Below the pieces are notes generated by a model that saw only the letters and a list, made by a program, of their open reading frames with translations, ran no database searches and was not told the DNA's origin. The position numbers were made by a program, and so were the translations under genes. From contig JASANH010001374.1 of NCBI GenBank assembly GCA_030248295.1, positions 682,001 through 746,000 on the forward strand: a stretch of 64,000 nt of DNA, read 5' to 3'. Each line of letters begins with the position of its first letter. The stretch's first letter is position 1. Shown piece after piece: positions 1 to 10,442 of this stretch. Source of the stretch: Mesodorylaimus sp. YZB2_4 (taxonomy: Eukaryota > Nematoda > Enoplea > Dorylaimida > Dorylaimidae).

Positions 1-56
1 GACAAGAAAGGGTGGGAAAAAAAAACTTTTTTTAAAATTTCCTTTTTTTTCCCCAG

Positions 57-117
57 GTGTAAGGAGATTCAACGCTGCACGACCGAGTGCCTACCCGAGC
101 AAGAAGTGGTGTGGTGA
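57..117 (+). CDS. Last exon of a cysteine-rich secreted peptide gene (5' part outside window)
   Basis: A pyrimidine-rich tract ending in AG at 55-56 is followed by a short reading frame that stops at 115-117. After one phase-carrying base the exon reads CKEIQRCTTECLPEQEVVW. The spacing C-x5-C-x3-C-x-P is the same as in the tail of the 90-residue peptide encoded at 43784-44056 (CVKVEQCIIACVPQE). The exon starts in the phase expected after a codon split as AG|G, and the related exon near 8590-8666 ends with just such a split. I therefore read it as the 3' exon of a third member of this family whose first exons lie left of the window. It is very short, so the call rests on cysteine spacing, the acceptor and the phase. 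Confidence 0.45.
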
Positions 118-2057
118 CCGAGTGAACCTGGCCTGGCCTGGCCTGACACTGATGCAAGTGCATGAGGCTTGCCCTTGGACGAAATATTCCCTGTTTGTGC
201 AACATTTTTAGCTTTATGATATTCTGTGACGTGCTTAGTTTTTGTGCATGTGGATTTTTTATTAAGTTAATCCCAGATGTCTGCTGTCAAGCTGACCTAC
301 TTTCCTCTCCAAGCACCAGTCAGACTGGCCAGAAAACGTGGTCTGGTCGGGTGTTCAAAGTAATTATTGAACAGGACGAGCCTGGGGCAACAGAAACTGG
401 ATCTCTAAAAGGGCACTATAATGGGCTGACGATTAGTCAAGTGTGACATTGTTAGATTCCAGTCCACTTGGTGTCCTCTGCCAGTGCTCTCTGCTGCTGT
501 GTCCAGCAGGTGTGTCGTTCGCAATGGTTTTCAGAGGTAGACTTGCACTCCTGACAATTGTTGCGTGTCCTACACTACCCTCTTACTTCACTACAGTCTC
601 CGAGCAGCTGAAGCGCACCGACGGGGCAGACATGGTATAAAAGAAAAAAGAACACAGATGTCACACATAAAAAGACTTATTTGAAACGAATGTTGGTCTG
701 GCAAGTCATTCCACAAAATCTTGAATGTTCAAAAGACATCAAGTAGGAGACCGTTCGAGAGTTCGACAGCACCAAAAGGTGATTTGTAGTATTTTTTTGA
801 GGCCAGCCAATGACTTAGCGGACAGTACTTGTTTCAGGTGAATGAAAAATTAAAAGCTTCTTAAACATTTAAGTGGGTGAGTAAGGCAGCTGAAACTGTA
901 TGTTGTTTAGATGCATGGCACACAGTTATCTCAGGCCATGCATATGATATACTGATGAGGTTTTGCCATAGTCGGAACAAAACCAAATTGTTGGCCTTTG
1001 GTTGCTCTGTACAAGGAGCACGTAGTCGAGAGTTTTAAGAAGGACTATCTTGGAAGTCGTGTTCAACCCAAAGTCAACGCTGTGAGCCAAAGTCAGTTAA
1101 ATGAGTTGTGGATACATGCAAGGATACTGAGCTAAGACTCTAGCAGACATGCCAATGGGTTTTGCCTTGGAGCACTGTCAGCCTTGCATGCTTACGCAAG
1201 GCTGACAGTAATATTGGAAAAAGGCATGAAATGGCAGCGCGGACTTTTAATAATGCGAAAACAGATCTTGGTGTCCATCAGAAAGCGTTTTAGCGAGTTG
1301 TAGTGGCGAGTGGCTAAGGTCATTGACAGGAAATTTAGTCAATTCATCCGTTCGCCGAGGCTAACCAGCTGACAATTGGCCGCCAAGACTTTGTACACGA
1401 ATATTACGCAATGTAAAGTTTCAGTTTCAAATTTGCGACTTGTTAGTCATCATTTTTAGACTTGCTCACTTTTTCAGCCGCGCTTGATTTTCCCCAGGTA
1501 ACATGTTCCATGCGGGTACTAGGTGGCAAATAAGTCCTGTTACATACGATATGCAAGGTCACACTACAGTAAGTAAGTCATACAACAGACCACACCCCCG
1601 GGGATGCACGTGCTCTTCCAAAATTTAGTCTTCCATTGCTTTCTGGCGTCTTTTGGCCAAATTTAGCCGATTGCCGAAATTACTGTCTGGATGCTAAGTT
1701 CTGGCTCACAAGCCACCCGTCTCAGGCGCACAAAGAGATAAGAATGAGAGCAGGTGACATGGTGCTGAGGCCTCGAGGCCTGTCGCAGCAAGCAATGAGG
1801 CTGGACGTTAGGGCGATTGACTGTTTCTATTAAAGCCAAACCTTCACCAGAGTCTTGCTTGTTTATCTTCTGTTAGCCGTGCAATTCACCAGATGTGTCC
1901 TACGCAAAGTTTTTACTAGTAGAGAAAGTCCACAAGGTAAAAGGTGGCACGGTGGTTATGATTTGCCCTGAGACAAAATAGCCACAAAAATACACGAGTG
2001 GACTTAAAAAACACACAAGGCACTAGTTGAATAAAGAGTGAATTGACCAATTCGATC
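118..2057. other. No gene recognised
   Basis: Reading frames here are short, have no recognisable domains and overlap in several frames. I see no strong splice pair, tRNA fold or long repeat. Confidence 0.5.
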
Positions 2058-3747
2058 TTATTCATCACAAAACGAAGCTAGCGTTCCTTGCTTTGACACG
2101 GGAACGTACCACTGCCCAAACTTTGAGTCAGCGTATACCCGTGACTTTGGAGGCTGTTGCCATAGCGGGAGGCAAGCCGAGCCATACCCCACTGACTGCA
2201 TTTGCATTTTTGGACCTTGGCAATGTGGTTCCTTGAGAGGGCATCCTTGCTTATTGCTGCGTGCTTGGCACTTGTCAATAAACTGATTATCGCATGGACC
2301 TTGGGCGATCGGGGGATTGACCGGGGTCTCGGAGAAAGCGAGGATAGAATCGATAAAGTAGTCGATAGCTCGCGTATGGCTGCAGGCAGCATCTCGAGCG
2401 TTCTGGCATCCGGGTTGTTCTCGCCCACAATTTGGATAGAAATCGACGTGTCCGAGCGGAGTGAGCGTGCCAAAGCCATTCGATTCACCATTCGTGTGGA
2501 TCACGTCGACGCAAGCTGCGCTGGCATCGCTGAGGCCACGATGAGAACAGCTGTCGAAACCTGGTCCAGCTGGGTCGAGACCACTGATTCGATCGAAGGG
2601 AAATTGCAATCCAGCTTGGCCGCATATATGTGCTCCGAGACTGTGGCCGATGCAGTAAGTGTAGGGTGCTCCAGTGTCTGAAAATGGAGGAAATTGTTTC
2701 ACACGTATAAGATGCAAACATAAAATTATATCTTGTGCGCTTCCAGCACCGCAAGGAAAGTGCCATGCTAGAGAGCTATTGCAATAGCACAAGCACATCT
2801 GAAGTTGGCGCCTTTTCGAGTGGCTATCGCTTACCTTTCATAGTTCTCGAGGCGAAGGCCATAGCACTGGCCATAGTTTGCGTATTGGCTGCAGCCTGCG
2901 GATAGTCTTTCGGGATGTCGGCGCCTTTGCTCCAGTCGATCGAGAACACCATATAATCCCTGACCTTGAGCAGAGCGTCGGCCATCTTTGACACCCACGG
3001 AGCTTGAGTATCGTCTACGAAACCGTGAACGACGAAGATCACTTCTCGACTAAGCAAGGCGGGTCTGTTGAGCGTTGTGATCATATCTTCGATCTCGTCA
3101 GTGCTCGTGATATTGAATTTTTGACTGAACGTTCGAGTACGAGCCCAGAAGGTGGGTTGAATTTTTGATAAACTATAGGCTTCTGGCCATGAGCAAGATG
3201 GGTTCAACGAAGCGACATCTAAAAACCATGAGGTCGTTTTGTAAAGAGAAGTTTACGAGATCCCGCGTGGCTGGCGACTTGAAGTAACCAAATTGCAGTG
3301 GGCTAATCTAAATTCCTATGTGGGCCAACCTGCCAGTTTAAAGCTTCGGGGTCTTGACCCCTAAATGTGAAGACAGCTACAGTATTCCTGTTCTCTGTGC
3401 ATCATCTCCACCGCGTCCTCTGTTTGTGTGCCTTTGATGCTGCGAGCCTAGACTCTATGCTACACCTTTATGCATGCTATGCCACACCGTTGTGGCTCTC
3501 AATCCTTTCTTATACTCTCCTCACTTCCTCTAAGCCAAGCAAGGACTTCCCGCTCCAGATTCCTTTCCTTCACTGCTGCTCTTCATGAGTTTTAAAATAA
3601 AAAACTCAAACAGAGGTGGTTCTGGTCTACACCACAATTTGCTTCTCATTTTTGCCCCACAACAACCTCACCTTTTTTTCTCCCAGTAATCGCTGCATCC
3701 GCTCGGTTGACCAAAATACACCCAAGTAGAATCAAAAGAGCCCTCAT
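2058..3747 (-). CDS. Secreted lipase, pancreatic lipase/phospholipase A1 family (copy 1)
   Basis: Three exons: 3747-3672, 3218-2835 and 2677-2058. They join in phase 1 at GT-AG introns to give 359 residues. The N-terminus MRALLILLGCILVNRADA is a signal peptide. The middle exon carries the oxyanion-hole loop (FVVHGFVDD). The last exon has the nucleophile motif GHSLGAH (Ser166), the acid in GLDPAGPGFD (Asp188) and the catalytic His254 in CSHTRAIDYF. The stretch between Cys244 and Cys252, where pancreatic lipase has a lid of more than 20 residues, is only seven residues long, as in phospholipase A1-type and insect relatives. The enzyme should hydrolyse ester bonds of acylglycerols or phospholipids outside the cell, probably in the gut. 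Paralogues at 10443-12589 and 25618-28229 have the same exon plan. Confidence 0.93.
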
Positions 3748-3789
3748 TTTGCCGGTCCAAATTTTCGATTCTTGCTTGCGTGTAAGCTG

Positions 3790-3948
3790 TTTATATTCGA
3801 CTAAAGTTAGGCTGCTCTTAAGCTAAGCCGATGATGATAAGAGGATAAGCCTGCACCGAGGCATCAGCTTGCTACTTCGGTACTGTCGGGTGCACTCAGT
3901 TTAGTATCCGTCACCTGCGTGATTGGGCATCATACATGAGCAGATAAG
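3790..3948 (-). promoter_or_regulatory. Lipase copy 1 promoter: TATA-like box and GATA sites
   Basis: Upstream of the start at 3747 the minus strand has TATAAA (plus 3790-3795). Further out are TGATAAG at 3835-3841, GGATAAG at 3843-3849 and AGATAAG at 3942-3948. WGATAR sites recur at similar distances upstream of all four lipase copies. TGATAA is the preferred site of gut GATA factors such as nematode ELT-2; use by such a factor here is inferred. Confidence 0.5.
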
Positions 3949-5844
3949 AAAAGCCCATTGATAGAGCACCCGTCATTATTGCTTCTTACCTAAGCAAATA
4001 TGCACTTGCACTTGACGGGAGGGAGACATATGGAATTAATCAAAACTGGTACACGTGGTAGACCAGTCAAGCTACTGTGTTTTAGGCATGCTTGAGATAA
4101 AGTTGGGCTTAGCTCACTTGCGTGGGGCTTTGCAGCAGTAATATGCACGAGTTCTTTAGATTAAGGCTCCTGATTCTAAATGCATCGACTTTTTTTGGTG
4201 AATCTCTCACGATCAGCAACAAACGCGAACTGTCCTTTTTGAAATTTCAGTAAAGCTCTTCGTCTGCTGCTAGTTTCTTTCCTGTGAGGGCAACAAATCG
4301 AATGGAAAAACATTTTGGCTTATTCTTTTAGTAATTTGAAGGGGGTGAAATAAAAAAATTTTGTTGAGTAATTTTTAATTATTGCAAAACAAAATGCCAC
4401 AATATACGACACCCCAAAACTTTGAACTCCGCTTACTTCAATAGTGCCCTTCTTTGCCTTCAGGTGGCCAGCAATTGTAATGGTTTGGGTGTGTACTACT
4501 TGGCTTGGTGGAGGGAGCGACCGATAGAGCTTTTACACCATGGCGTAGACACAGAGCAATCAAGAACAGTAAATCTTCTGACCTAGTTCATGGCTGAAAC
4601 ATCACTCTGACGGGATAAGCACAGGGGATAGAATGCCTGTCTAGCCTCTGCGCAGTCTACTCTGTAAAGCAAGGCTGTGCGAGCACGAGTTTTCCTTTGA
4701 GCATGGTGCACGTCCACACTAGCGCATTCTGAACTGGACGCCGACTCCCTCGGACAAGGGCGTGCGGGCTGGGCTCTGAACATTGTTGAGGTTGCTGTCT
4801 GGTCAATGGGGCCTGGCTATCTACTTGCATTCCCTAGTACGGGGTGAGCCACCCATGGCCTGGCGCGCAAGGTCAGCGAGTGCTTGTGGTTTTTAAGTCC
4901 ACTTCTGATGCTGGGCATTGAACTTGGAACGAACCCAGCTGCAGCTTCCTTGAACGCCAGAACACTGCAACACCGCGGGCGCTATTAAAACCAAGTCTAT
5001 GTACTTGTTTTGCTGCAGCTGATTATTCTGATCGATGCATTTGCATCATCTCTCACATATTAGGTAACAATGTCCGACACGAGGGCTACCATGCTGCTCG
5101 AAAATCTTATACTCTGCTGATTTTGTTATAGTAGTTTGATATTCATGTCCAATCAACACTGAAGGGCGCCTTTTTATATTTCTTCACCTAAATACAATAA
5201 TGTGGGCTGGAAGCTTTCAAAAACAGGTCCCATATTACTGCTTTATTGAAATTTGAATTAGCCGCAGGCTGCGTTTGGTGTTCTGCAGTCAGAGCGGCGC
5301 ACAGTGGAGCCTTAGACTCTGTGTGCCTAGGTGAACGCAAGTACCTATGCAGTATAGTCATCATGCCCGTATCAAGATTACGTTAGCACGAGAATGCACG
5401 CCTTAAATTTTTATGCAGCGCAACTATGTAAGTGCCAGGCATAAAGGTAAATTGCGAACGATGACGGAAAGACCATTGTTTTTGTTTAGATTGCCTACAG
5501 TACAGTGTTGCGCAGCCCGACTTTCACCTTTAGCAAGTTTTTTGATTGCGGATAAAACTCTAGAGATGCGCCTGTGAGGCTGTGTTGTCTATCACCTGGC
5601 CGAGCACTTTTACGTTATGGACTATGCCACGGAGCTCGCGACCACGCGTCCCTTTGCGACTGTTTTGCGACCGCAACGAAATGAGGCGCGAAGTCGCTCG
5701 CGTCTGCGACGGCGCGGCACTTCGTGTTTCGTTTGCTGGCCAACATATCTATCGGATATGAGCGTCGATGTCGATGTTGATGTGCCGAGTCATATTTTCG
5801 TTGAATTTATCTTTTTCATTGAAAGGATTCTGAGTTTTGTAAAA
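3949..5844. other. No gene recognised
   Basis: The region holds AT-rich stretches and short unrelated reading frames. The open frame before 5845 lacks recognisable homology. Confidence 0.45.
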
Positions 5845-6807
5845 ATGAGCGACTTATTGATGGAAAAACTTCCGAAATCGTTTAGAAACAAAATACTGGA
5901 ATATAGTGAGCTCGGCGAAGAGAGATTTCGCGCCATTATCCGCTGCAATTGCGAAAATGGTGATGACATCGAACGTTGGGTCCATGAATATTCTGAAGCA
6001 TCTTTTACGAGCTGGATTTCAAGAAATACGTTTCCGGGAGCCGAACGTCTGCGATTTCGAAAGGACTTTATTTGTCGTTTATCGGACCATAAGCACGTGA
6101 AAAATGACAGTGTTCGTTGCTTAGCCCGTGGATGCAAGGCGACGATGATTTGTAAGGTGAAAATCGACTCGAAGAAAACGAGGGAAACAGATAAGGATGT
6201 TAAAGTAAGCGCCCTGTTTTATTTGACCAAGCTTTTGTTAGATTTATGCCAGGTTGATATAGCTGGGTTCACACAGCACAAGGCTGGAAAACCTGAAAAC
6301 CTAAAAAAGTCAGGGAATCTGAGAAGTGTCTGGAAACCTTGGAAAAATCAGGGAAAATGGGAGTTTTGGTGTCAAAATCAGGGGAAATCGAGAGGTTGCA
6401 TTTAGAAGCTGCCAAATTTTGAATTTCTAACCTTAAAGTGCATGGCATCCCAGTATTTTTCGAGTCTTCTATATGTTTCAAACCAAATAATCAAGAGAAA
6501 AATTTTGATTTTGTCACCTGTGGTATACTGTAATAAAATCTGTAAGATTAGTAATAATAGACTGGTACCTGTTTAGGCTGGTTTATGCGGCGTTATCGAA
6601 CTGAATTCCGTCCACAGCCATCCCATTCAAAATGCACACGCGTTATCGCTTTTACGACCAACTGATGGCGTTCGAGAAAAATTCATCCGATTGTTCGACG
6701 AGGGTCATACCGTGCCATCGGCTATCAGTTATTATACAAACGAAGTCGAATTAAAATACGACGGAAACGGTCGTCGTTTTAACGCCAATCATGCAACGGG
6801 CACATAA
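5845..6807 (+). CDS. Truncated MULE/SWIM-type transposase-like zinc-finger protein
   Basis: Two candidate exons, 5845-6204 and 6577-6807, join in phase 0 (donor GTAAGC, acceptor CTGTTTAG) to give 196 residues. The middle resembles the DNA-binding zinc ribbon found N-terminal to Mutator-like transposases and in SWIM-domain proteins: a C-x13-C-x4-C series (FICRLSDHKH, VRCLARGC) followed after the splice by HSHPIQNA. Next comes the stretch EKFIRLFDEGHTVPSAISYY, a pattern familiar from invertebrate MULE-type proteins. The DDE catalytic domain is missing and the frame stops soon after. Either this is a truncated transposon copy or only the first part of a longer host gene. The intron holds a short CAGGGAAA-rich stretch near 6300-6390. 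Confidence 0.5.
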
Positions 6808-7056
6808 TTTGGATTCGGCGAGCGAGATCATTTTTGTGGACTCTACAAGTTCATGCGATGACGGTCATCACGTTTTGACTTTTCTTTTCGCTGCCAGTGC
6901 TGTTGGGGCGGTTCCTGTTGGAGTGGTGATAAAAAAAAAATAAGGCGAAACGTGCAGCTGGTGGGGGTGTAAGTCGCATTTTTGAATGCAAAAAAGTGCT
7001 GCGAAAAAAGCGCTTTCAATGCAAAAAAGTACGACTACCCTGAGAGGGCCGTTACC

Positions 7057-8096
7057 AGCTGCTGGCTGCAGAAGATTGCGCAAATAGCAGATGCCGTCTT
7101 TTGTAAGCTTGAACTTTTTGGTCAAATGAAATCCAAGAGGCAATTAATGATTTTGCTGCGTCGGAATAAAAGAACTTGTGCCGTGAACTTTGCTTTGAGA
7201 GCACTGTCTTCACTGATAATTCTTGCACTGCACTTACTATACAATAGATGCGCTCTTCGCAGTTTCGATTCCGCTGCACAAAAGGGTCAGTGCATTGCCA
7301 TGAATCTGTAAGAGCAGAATGTGTGCTTGTGGTATTTCGAGTATGCGCTACACGAGGTTATCCATTGCAGGGTGCAGACAGGGCCACGCCTGCGTAAAAC
7401 GGCAAGTTCTCCACTGTTTTCCCTGATTCTTATTTTAATAAAATTATTGTCAAATACAGGACACGAAAACGAAACAAAACCAAGTATCGTGGATATAAAA
7501 AAATTATATTGCGCTACTATCCTCCGACTACTTCATTATTTTTCCAACAGATGAACCTTCTCGGAACTGTCTCTTCGCTCATGGGCAGAAGACGACCTGG
7601 AATGCCTCCAGTGCTGCACCCGTGCGTCTTGGTGTCATCGTTGGGGAACAAACGCGTCGGGACATCCGGGTCCTTGGCACGTGACTGTCGGGCCACCAGC
7701 ATCGGTCGATATTTGCATGGGCGTATCGAAGCCCACGATGACGCTGAGGTCGTAGAAATCCATGTTATTCCAACTGTTGAAACTGAATTCGGCCAATGTC
7801 AATCCTCCCCAGCCGTTCTTGAAGTTCATCCCATTCCCGCCATACCCCTTGGCGCACGACTGACCAGGGTTCAGGTAGCATTCTTGAGGGACCCTGCCCA
7901 TTTTCGGTTTTGATCACGGTCACCCCGTAACCGCATCGATTCACGAAATTCACGTCGGTGCCCAGGACCATGGTGGTCAAAGCGAAAATGAGCAACGCTG
8001 ACAATGTGTTCGTTGTCGCAAGGTATGGGCTGAATCTGCCGATGGCCTAAAAAGATGAGTGAAGAGAATTGCATTAAATCAGATTCTCAGTCCTGC
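7057..8096. repeat. Segmental duplication, copy 1 (pairs with 29368-30408)
   Basis: About 1 kb matches 29368-30408 in the same orientation, with scattered substitutions and small indels. It contains a thaumatin-like gene copy plus roughly 530 bp of its 3' flank. Similarity fades just upstream of the gene's start, so only a minimal promoter was copied. Confidence 0.85.
7579..8014 (-). pseudogene. Thaumatin-like protein pseudogene (copy 1)
   Basis: This is the decayed partner of the intact gene at 29887-30327. The start codon position reads ACG instead of ATG. Three separate 2-nt deletions break the frame: after the NGQG region, at the CQGPGCP region and near the C-terminal STGG. The third brings the frame back only at the very end, and the middle is closed by a stop. 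The sequence NVNFVNRCGYG and TLAEFSFNSWNNMDFYD can still be read in different frames. Apart from these changes it is very close to copy 2, so decay is recent. If these are assembly errors it would be a working gene, but the altered start argues against that. Confidence 0.8.
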
Positions 8097-8460
8097 TCCA
8101 TCATCCTCATGTTTTATTAAGAGAGGGTTTCTGAGAAACTCGACCTGAAGAGAATGCTTGGCCAGTCGAATTTTTCGACCACATTTTAATGTGCTCTGTC
8201 GAAGGTACTCACAAAACTGATTTTCTTAGGGAAAGTGAATTTTTTTAAGGTGCCTTGACCTATATGGAAATAAAACACGTTAAAATTGAAGGGGGGGAGT
8301 AGGGTTACTCTGAGCTGGGTAACAAAAGCTTCAGCAGACAAACCAAGTCATTGCTTGATGACGGGCTTCCACTCCCAGTCTCCCAGGCATTCTCCCGGCA
8401 AACCTGTAATATCAAGACTGGCCACGACATCTGCCTCTTACTTTCAGAGAACAAAGGTGG

Positions 8461-8711
8461 TTGTGCATTTTGCACGAAAGCACCGCTTGTCTGCGAGAGC
8501 AAGAAGTCAACGGTCCGTCTTCTCACTGCAGCCTGTATGCTGGCACGACGGCGTGGCGTCTGCTCGAGTTGCCCATCAGACGCCAAGTGTGCTGGAACCA
8601 CCCCGAGTTCCAGAAATGTGCACCCGACGATCAGTGGAAGACCGAGCTGTGCCCTGCTGGCACTAGGTGCAACAATGCTGCACGAGAGAGGAGACCATAC
8701 ACTTGTTAATT
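8461..8711 (+). CDS. Cysteine-rich (CBM19-like) secreted peptide exon, partial
   Basis: The frame around 8581-8666 encodes VCWNHPEFQKC followed by CPAGTRC. The same pattern, CWNHPQFQTC then CPSGTKC, occurs at 43784-44056. The C-x-hydrophobic-C ... CPxGTxC arrangement resembles chitin-binding module family 19, a small secreted chitin-binding fold. The frame continues to a stop at 8709-8711, but a possible donor after ACTAG at 8666 would leave the phase that the exon at position 57 accepts, so the true exon may end there. No signal-peptide exon could be placed with confidence; an acceptor may lie just before 8581. The gene may be partial or broken. Confidence 0.4.
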
Positions 8712-8948
8712 TATGCTAGATCAGTGTCATTGCCGCTTGGTGGCGCCTGGAATTCTTGGGGGGGTGTCGCTAAGGCAGTTGGCTCGGGAGGAAGGAGCCA
8801 GAGCAATATAAAAGCAGGCTATCAGGAGAAACCGGGCCCTCTCGTGCTCGTTTCCGCACCATTCGTTTCCATCAAATTCGTGGGGAGCGCCGCTTCTTAT
8901 TGTCTAACCCATTTGGCGAACCTGTGGTGTAGGCCAGGCGCCAGCCAG

Positions 8949-9140
8949 TGTAACCCTCGTGCCTGGTAGGCCATGGCGAGTGGGAGAGAGTAATCGATAT
9001 CCTGGCTGGGAGACGTCAACCCCTCGGGTTGATGTTTCAGCCGTAGGTATAGTGGCAAGACTATCCTGCTCCAGTCGGAGTTGGTGTCCCGCCGACTTCG
9101 GTCGGCCGCCTCCCTCCTACGCCTGCCAGGCTTGGTTACA
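8949..9140 (+). mobile_element. MITE-A copy 1
   Basis: Begins TGTAACC and ends GGTTACA, with inverted ends of roughly 22 bp around the GCCTGGYAGG core. Internally it has the palindromic core TCAACCCCTCGGGTTGA and the block GATGTTTCAGCC. Flanks are CCAG and CAAG, an imperfect 4-bp target duplication. Confidence 0.8.
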
Positions 9141-9251
9141 CAAGGGACTTCGATCAGGATTCTCTCAAGGGGCCTCTGAGGTCGTCGTTTCCTTTGCTTC
9201 ATACTGGAATAGTCCAGGAGTTGACTCCAGGGCGGGTACTTAGTGTGCCTG

Positions 9252-9428
9252 TGTAACCAGCATCCCTGGCGGTTGGGAGTAATCGATACGCTCCCCTGGC
9301 TGGGAGACGTCAACCCCTTCAGTTGATGTTTCTAGCACTGTCGCGGGACTTGCCTACCTTCAGTCGGAGTTTTTTGCCCAGAGACTTCGGTCTGGGTTTT
9401 CTCCCGCCGCCTGGGTTCGCTGGTTACT
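9252..9428 (+). mobile_element. MITE-A copy 2 with CCTG target duplication
   Basis: Termini TGTAACC and GGTTACT are flanked on both sides by CCTG (9248-9251 and 9429-9432). The core and the AGACTTCGGTCTGGG block match other copies. Confidence 0.85.
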
Positions 9429-10442
9429 CCTGCAGGTAAGATCTGACACTGTTGAGACATCGTCGTGTTGGGTGTGGACATTGGGCGTGAGTAGGCTACC
9501 AGGCAGGCGCCGTACGTATAGTGTGTTTAGTCTACAGTGTTCCTACAGTATATGCGTATCAGTCATTGCTATGCCTATTGTGCACCACCCGTAGTCAAGA
9601 TTATTGAAAAAGCAAACGTAAAAGCAAACCAAGGAAGCGGTCGAGTCTTCGCTGCTCTCGTTAGCCGTAATACGACTGACAGTACACAACACGTCGTGCA
9701 AGCTGTTTGTACTGTAGATCGTGGATTCTTTGGTGTAGACAAGTCTTTACTGCGCCATCGACAGTGGAACTGTTCGCCAGCGTATGCATCTGAGGACCAG
9801 GTGCATTCGACCGGCAGCCAGGCCAGTGTATCATTGCACAGAGCAGTTGCAGGCACCCAGAGGCGCGGCATACACGCCCAAGGGGTTGTTGTAGGAATCA
9901 GGGTCTTAATAATTGATACTCTGCAGGAATAAGCCTCTACCAGGCTTGGGCTATTACAGACAGGTTGTAAACCGCCCGCTTGTAAGATCAGCCCGAACCC
10001 GCCGTCACATGAGCGAAGAAGATCAGGCGCACCTTCGCACCTTCGCACAAAATTAGTTAGTCTGGATCTTTCATAGACTTATGCTCAGATGAGTTCCAAC
10101 GAAGGCACATTCTACAACTCTGTATGACTCCGGCATTTCTTACATCCGATGCCAAATATGCAGCAAGCGCCAAACCGCTATGCCATTAAACAGGTGCGAT
10201 TACTGTCCAGGCCCTCAAATTCTAGCTTTCGAGCTCGAGAGGTTGCTGCGCAGTTCGCTTGATGTTCCAGAATTTTTCGTATCAAGAAACATCACCAAGG
10301 AAGAGGCGCTATGATGATTGCGATTCGCCGAGTGACAGAAAAATTTAAGGTACGCAGTTAGCATTTAAAAAAAAACGCAGTTAGCATTAAAAAACGTACA
10401 GGACATTCCTGAAGCTTGCACTGAGCCTACTTGACCTCATCC
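9429..10442. other. No gene recognised
   Basis: An open frame on plus at 9537-9932 and its antisense shadow have no recognisable domain. Near 10350-10400 there are short A-rich direct repeats containing ACGCAGTTAGCATT. Confidence 0.45.

Noticed and set aside
162-640. Open frames near the left edge
   Set aside because: No homology, no splice support and no protein-like composition.
2202-2681. Plus-strand frame opposite lipase exon 3
   Set aside because: Antisense shadow; similar shadows occur at 10767-11072 and 25951-26256 opposite the paralogous exons.
9537-9932. Frame with RHRQWNCSPA, which looks like the Wnt RWNCS motif
   Set aside because: No other Wnt landmark, no following cysteine series and no signal peptide; taken as chance.
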